From Clarireedia homoeocarpa (taxonomy: Eukaryota > Ascomycota > Leotiomycetes > Helotiales > Rutstroemiaceae), in the NCBI GenBank assembly GCA_001465935.1, contig LNKV01000003.1, positions 1,556,363 through 1,620,362 of the forward strand: DNA of 64,000 nt, given 5' to 3'. The translations under genes were made by a program, and so were the position numbers. Within the stretch, counting starts at the first letter, position 1; each line of letters starts with the position of its first letter. The notes beneath the pieces were generated by a model. The model did no database searches. It saw only the letters and a program-made list of their open reading frames with translations, and was not told the DNA's origin. Shown one piece after another: positions 60,361 to 64,000 of this stretch.

Positions 60361-61094
60361 AGAATTCAGCCATAATGTCTTCGGACAAAATTATTTCCTA
60401 CGATTGGAAAGGGTCTTTCATAAGCAAGGCGTCCGGATGTGTATCGATATGGCAGTATAAAACTTAAAAAATCCGTTTGTACATATGGGATAATATATAA
60501 ACCTATGTAGATAGACAAGAGCTAGAACTTTAGTCTCAACTTTTGTTTCTGGTACTGTCGCCCGGATATTACATTCTCATTATTTTCCTAACAGCATATA
60601 TACAAATCAAAATGTTATCTACAATATCTATTCATCCCCTAGAGAAAAATCGTAGACCGTTGACTCCATCTACGACAGAAACATGTGAGTTTTAGAAAAT
60701 CTAGAGCATATGCATGCGGATTACGAACGCTTATCTCGGCCCCGCCGCAGTTTTCACTGGTTGTTCGCATGCGCCTTAAGGTTCTGCATCACTGGACTCT
60801 ACGGTGCAGGCCGAGAACAATACCCTAAAAGACTATTTGAGAACAAAATACGTTACAGAATCTCGAGTTCTTTTTGATAGTAACAATCTCACAGAAGCTT
60901 GGGTCCTTATCGATATTAAAAACATTATATTATCTCAAACACGAAATTGCCCCGCAGCTCTATGGGTCGATTCTTCGGGTTTCTGGCAAGGGAAGAAACA
61001 ATTGGAAAAGCAGGGAGAAGGAACGTCGGGCTGGACGCTTTGGGATAAAGATGCGCATCAAAGGAACAATGTGACTAAACAATTATTCGTGACA
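60361..61094. other. Intergenic region and 5' flank of TOK1-like gene
   Basis: 734 bp. The frame from 60804 to 61094 is open and continues into the TOK1-like coding exon, so an earlier non-ATG extension or an upstream exon cannot be excluded, but its translation is not family-like. I treat it as leader or promoter. Confidence 0.45.
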
Positions 61095-64000
61095 ATGCCA
61101 GACGATCGCTCACAAACAAGTCCTAAGAGCAATACTCAACTTATTATGCGGAACGGCGGAAGCTCCTCCAATATGATTAACGAGCTAGAGGGGACGGATG
61201 GGATGCTCAAGATTGGGCGCTTCAAATTTAGAGGGGAAACGGACAACCTACCACAGTTTGTGGCCGTCCACATCGGATTCCAGATATGATACTGACATCT
61301 CCTTCACAGAAACTGGTGGGTCGCATCCACTGCTATACCTCTGGTTGCTGCCACAATTGGGCCCTTGGCGAACGTTCTCTCGATATCCGCGTTGGTAACT
61401 GAATGGAGAGCTGACTTGCCTGATAATGGCCAGCTACCAGGGGGCACAGATGAGAATGGAGTAGGAATACCGGATCCGCAATGGTGGGCACTCAGCGTTC
61501 TCGAATATGTAAAATTTGCTAATTTGAGCTACAAGGCAGATCATTCTCAATGCAGTGTCACTGGCTTGTGGATTTACTGGAAATTTCTTCTTGTTGCTGA
61601 ACTTTACACGGAGGGTTAGATATATTGTAGCATTGCCTTTGTCGATAATATTCTGGTATTTTGCTACAGGTATTGTGAGTAAGCTTTTGTTACAGCATAG
61701 GGCATACTAATACGCACTACTCTAGCTTATTGGCATCATAATCGCCACGAATCAATACGTGCCGCCCATCCGCCCAGCCCAGACATACTCTCAGGGGTTT
61801 TGGTCGGCAATCATTGCTGCTACGCTTTACCTCATTGGTTCGATGATTCTCATGATCAATATGATGGGCTACTTTCTTGGGCACTATCCACAACATTTTG
61901 AACTTGATGATGACCAAAGAACACTGATTCTGCAAAGTATGATGTTCTTTATATGGCTTGCTGGCGGCGCTGGGGTTTATGAAGCCGTCTGCGGCTTTTC
62001 ATATGCGAATGCCCTCTACTTCTGCGATGTCACAATTTTAACCATTGGTTTCGGAGACTTCGTGCCTACCAATGACCTTGGACGAGGATTACTCTTTCCT
62101 TACGCAGTTGTTGGGATCATCTTCCTAGGTCTCATGATCAATAGCCTTCACCAATTCGCTTCTGGTATGTCTCAGGAGAAGATAGTTAAACAACATGCCT
62201 TGCACCAGCGAGCAGCAACTGTGGGGCGCACTGTGACTAGTGAGAAGGAACTTCGGGACCGTCTAGGCCTACCACCTAGAGCTGAACGTCGATCTAGTAA
62301 TGTTGCAACGTCGTCAGAGGGAATGGTTCGTCGCTCGTCTCTCAATGAGTATGGTCATTTCGTTGTTCGAGGACGAACTATCACGTTCCGGGAGAAGAGG
62401 GTTAAGTCTCTCGGTAGCGGGGGGCGGGGTGGAGCTGGTAGAACACACACACTACAGACTCCTCTCAGTCGTGATGCCAAAGTTCGGTATCGAGCGGATC
62501 AGAAATCTCCTCGCGCAAAGTCCATTAAGCGTCGGGAGAAGTTGATCTTGCTCAGAGAAGAAAAAGACCGTTTCGAGGCAATGCGCGAGATCCAAAGCAA
62601 TGTGAGGAAATTCAAACAGTACTATGCTTTATCAATGTCTATCATCGCTTTCCTTGTCTTGTGGTGTGGAGGTGCAGTGGTATTTTGGCGAGCAGAACAA
62701 AGAGAGCAGAGTCTCACCTACTTCCAAGCTCTATACTTCTGCTACGTCTCTCTACTTACCATTGGATATGGAGATATAACACCCAAGTCCAACGCAGGAA
62801 AGCCCTTCTTTGTCGTCTGGTCTCTAGTTGCCGTGCCCACAATGACAATTCTCATCTCAGATATGAGTTCCACAGTCGTCGCAGCCATCAACCGCGGCAC
62901 ATTTACGCTTGCTGACTGGACTGTCATGCCTAAAGCGGGAGTCTGGCATGATTTTCTGCAGAAACATCCCAGGTTGCGCAGCTGGCTCGAACGCAAAACC
63001 ACCGAGCGAAAAGCCAAGAAAAGAATCAGGCAGGGGTTCGAGATACAAAATCCGGACGAAGAACCATCTGCCACGGCCGACGATCCTTCTCCTGCCCTTG
63101 GAAGACTCGTAGAGGAAATTGAAGAACCGGTCGAACAGACCGAGCATGATTTAGCAAGGAAATTGGCGCTGGCTATCAAGCGAGTAGCGAACGACTTACG
63201 CCTAGAGAAACCGAAGCAATATAGTTATGAAGAGTGGGTCGAGTTTACCCGGCTGATTCGATTTAGCACGCATAGCTCGAAGGAGGTGAATAAGGAAGAG
63301 GAAGAAGAGGGGCTGGTCGAGTGGGATTGGATCGGTGAGGATAGTCCCATGTTGGCGGGAATCAGTGAGAGTGAGTGGATTCTGGATCGTCTTTGTGAGA
63401 GTCTGAATAGGTATACTAGGAGGCAGGGGAGATCTGTAAGTGTTTTTTATCTTTTTAACTTTTTTACTTTTTTACTTTTTTACTTTTTTGATGTCTAATC
63501 GTTCAAGTGAAACTTGGATATTAAGAACTTATATATCTGATTGTTTAAGTAAAATTTGGATGTGGGGAACTTATATATCTGATTGCTCAAGTAAAACACA
63601 GACATTGAGAACTCATATATACACTTTTCAGAATATAGTTGGATATCGAGGTTTTGGGGTTGGTCGTATTAATTAGAACATTTACTATTAGCACAGTTCA
63701 TAGATTGGCAATACTAACTACGATACGTAAACAGAGACAACACGAGCATCCTCCGCGACATTTCATCGAGAAAGAAATGGCGCAGAAGAGCGAAACGCAC
63801 AGTCAGTTCCGCTATCCGGCGCACCCTGGACGCAGAACGCCAAGTCCAGAGCGGAAACAGGAGTCGGGAGATGGGATTAGAGAGCATGCGGTCTTGAGGG
63901 ATGGCTCCTTGGGGGTTTCCGCTCGCAAGAGGGAAGAGGATAGTGCGGGGATGGCAGCGGAGAGAGATGCAAACACTGGTGCGAGTGGAGGTAAGACGGT
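61095..64000 (+). CDS. TOK1: TOK1-type outward-rectifying two-pore potassium channel, 3' end outside window
   Basis: Exons: 61095-61255, 61310-61483, 61536-61674, 61726-63435 and 63735 to about 63990, then a GTAAGA donor at the edge. Splicing gives a coherent channel: LPQNWWVASTAIPLVAATIGPLANVLS (helix 1), DPQWQIILNAVSLACGFTGNFFLLLNFTRRVR (helix 2), LPLSIIFWYFATG (helix 3), then two pore loops TIGFGD (264-269) and TIGYGD (503-508). Eight helices and two P-loops are the TOK1 plan found only in fungi; the channel passes outward K+ current at the plasma membrane. A long basic cytosolic loop separates the pores (350-450). The start ATG at 61095 is provisional. The last visible exon is charged and cytosolic. 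The fourth intron (299 bp) is far longer than the others and contains tandem repeats. Confidence 0.9.
63501..63622. repeat. Three ~42-bp tandem repeats in a TOK1-like intron
   Basis: Units starting at 63501, 63544 and 63586 share the core TCAAGT(G/A)AAA...GAACTTATATATCTGATTG, with moderate divergence and a truncated third copy. They lie wholly inside the 63436-63734 intron. A TTTTTAC-rich tract precedes them at about 63448-63490. Confidence 0.85.

Noticed and set aside
60804..61094. N-terminal extension of the TOK1-like protein
   Set aside because: It would need a non-ATG start and its translation does not resemble the family; the first in-frame ATG is 61095.

Overview
This window is nuclear DNA of a filamentous ascomycete. 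Nearly every gene carries short introns (45-140 bp) with GT...AG ends and CTRAY-like branch points. The gene content is fungal throughout: a non-reducing polyketide synthase, Zn2Cys6 regulators, a NACHT-WD40 NOD-like receptor, SUN/KRE6/cutinase wall genes and a two-pore TOK1 channel. The style fits Pezizomycotina, probably Leotiomycetes (Helotiales/Sclerotiniaceae); the class is inference from gene style, not proven. I rebuilt the gene models by hand, choosing splice sites that keep the frame and restore family-typical protein sequence.

Layout. 1-9 kb: the 3' part of a Zn2Cys6/DUF3468-type regulator runs convergently into a complete SAT-KS-AT-PT-ACP-ACP-TE non-reducing polyketide synthase of the melanin (T4HN synthase) type. 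9-13 kb is a gene-poor gap. 13-24 kb: a DUF3112 membrane protein with a Ser/Thr-rich N-terminus, an MFS transporter, two unrelated alpha/beta hydrolases and a coiled-coil orphan. 24-35 kb is gene-poor, with a leucine carboxyl methyltransferase (PPM1/LCMT1) and a GPI-type SUN-family wall protein. 35-39 kb: a complete NACHT-WD40 NLR with eight near-identical 42-residue WD repeats and a short Gly/Asn/Ser-rich N-terminal exon, followed at once by LTR-like DNA containing a 9-bp minisatellite. 40-48 kb: an NmrA-like protein divergent from a Zn2Cys6 regulator, a GPI-anchored CE5 cutinase/acetylxylan esterase, and a second Zn2Cys6 regulator. 49-51.5 kb: a KRE6/SKN1 beta-1,6-glucan synthesis protein. 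53-56.5 kb: two tandem paralogues of the uncharacterised DUF3716 family. 57-64 kb: a mitochondrial K+/H+ exchange-related protein, an SRF1-like phospholipase D regulator and a TOK1-type potassium channel cut by the window end.

The genes do not form one pathway. The PKS with its regulator is the only hint of secondary metabolism; no reductase or dehydratase of the melanin pathway is visible. The most unusual elements are the NLR with homogenised WD repeats and possible amyloid-type N-terminus, and the tandem DUF3716 pair, which shares an exact seven-cysteine spacing, an equivalent phase-1 intron and a conserved C-terminal helix motif. No CRISPR, rRNA or tRNA gene was found.
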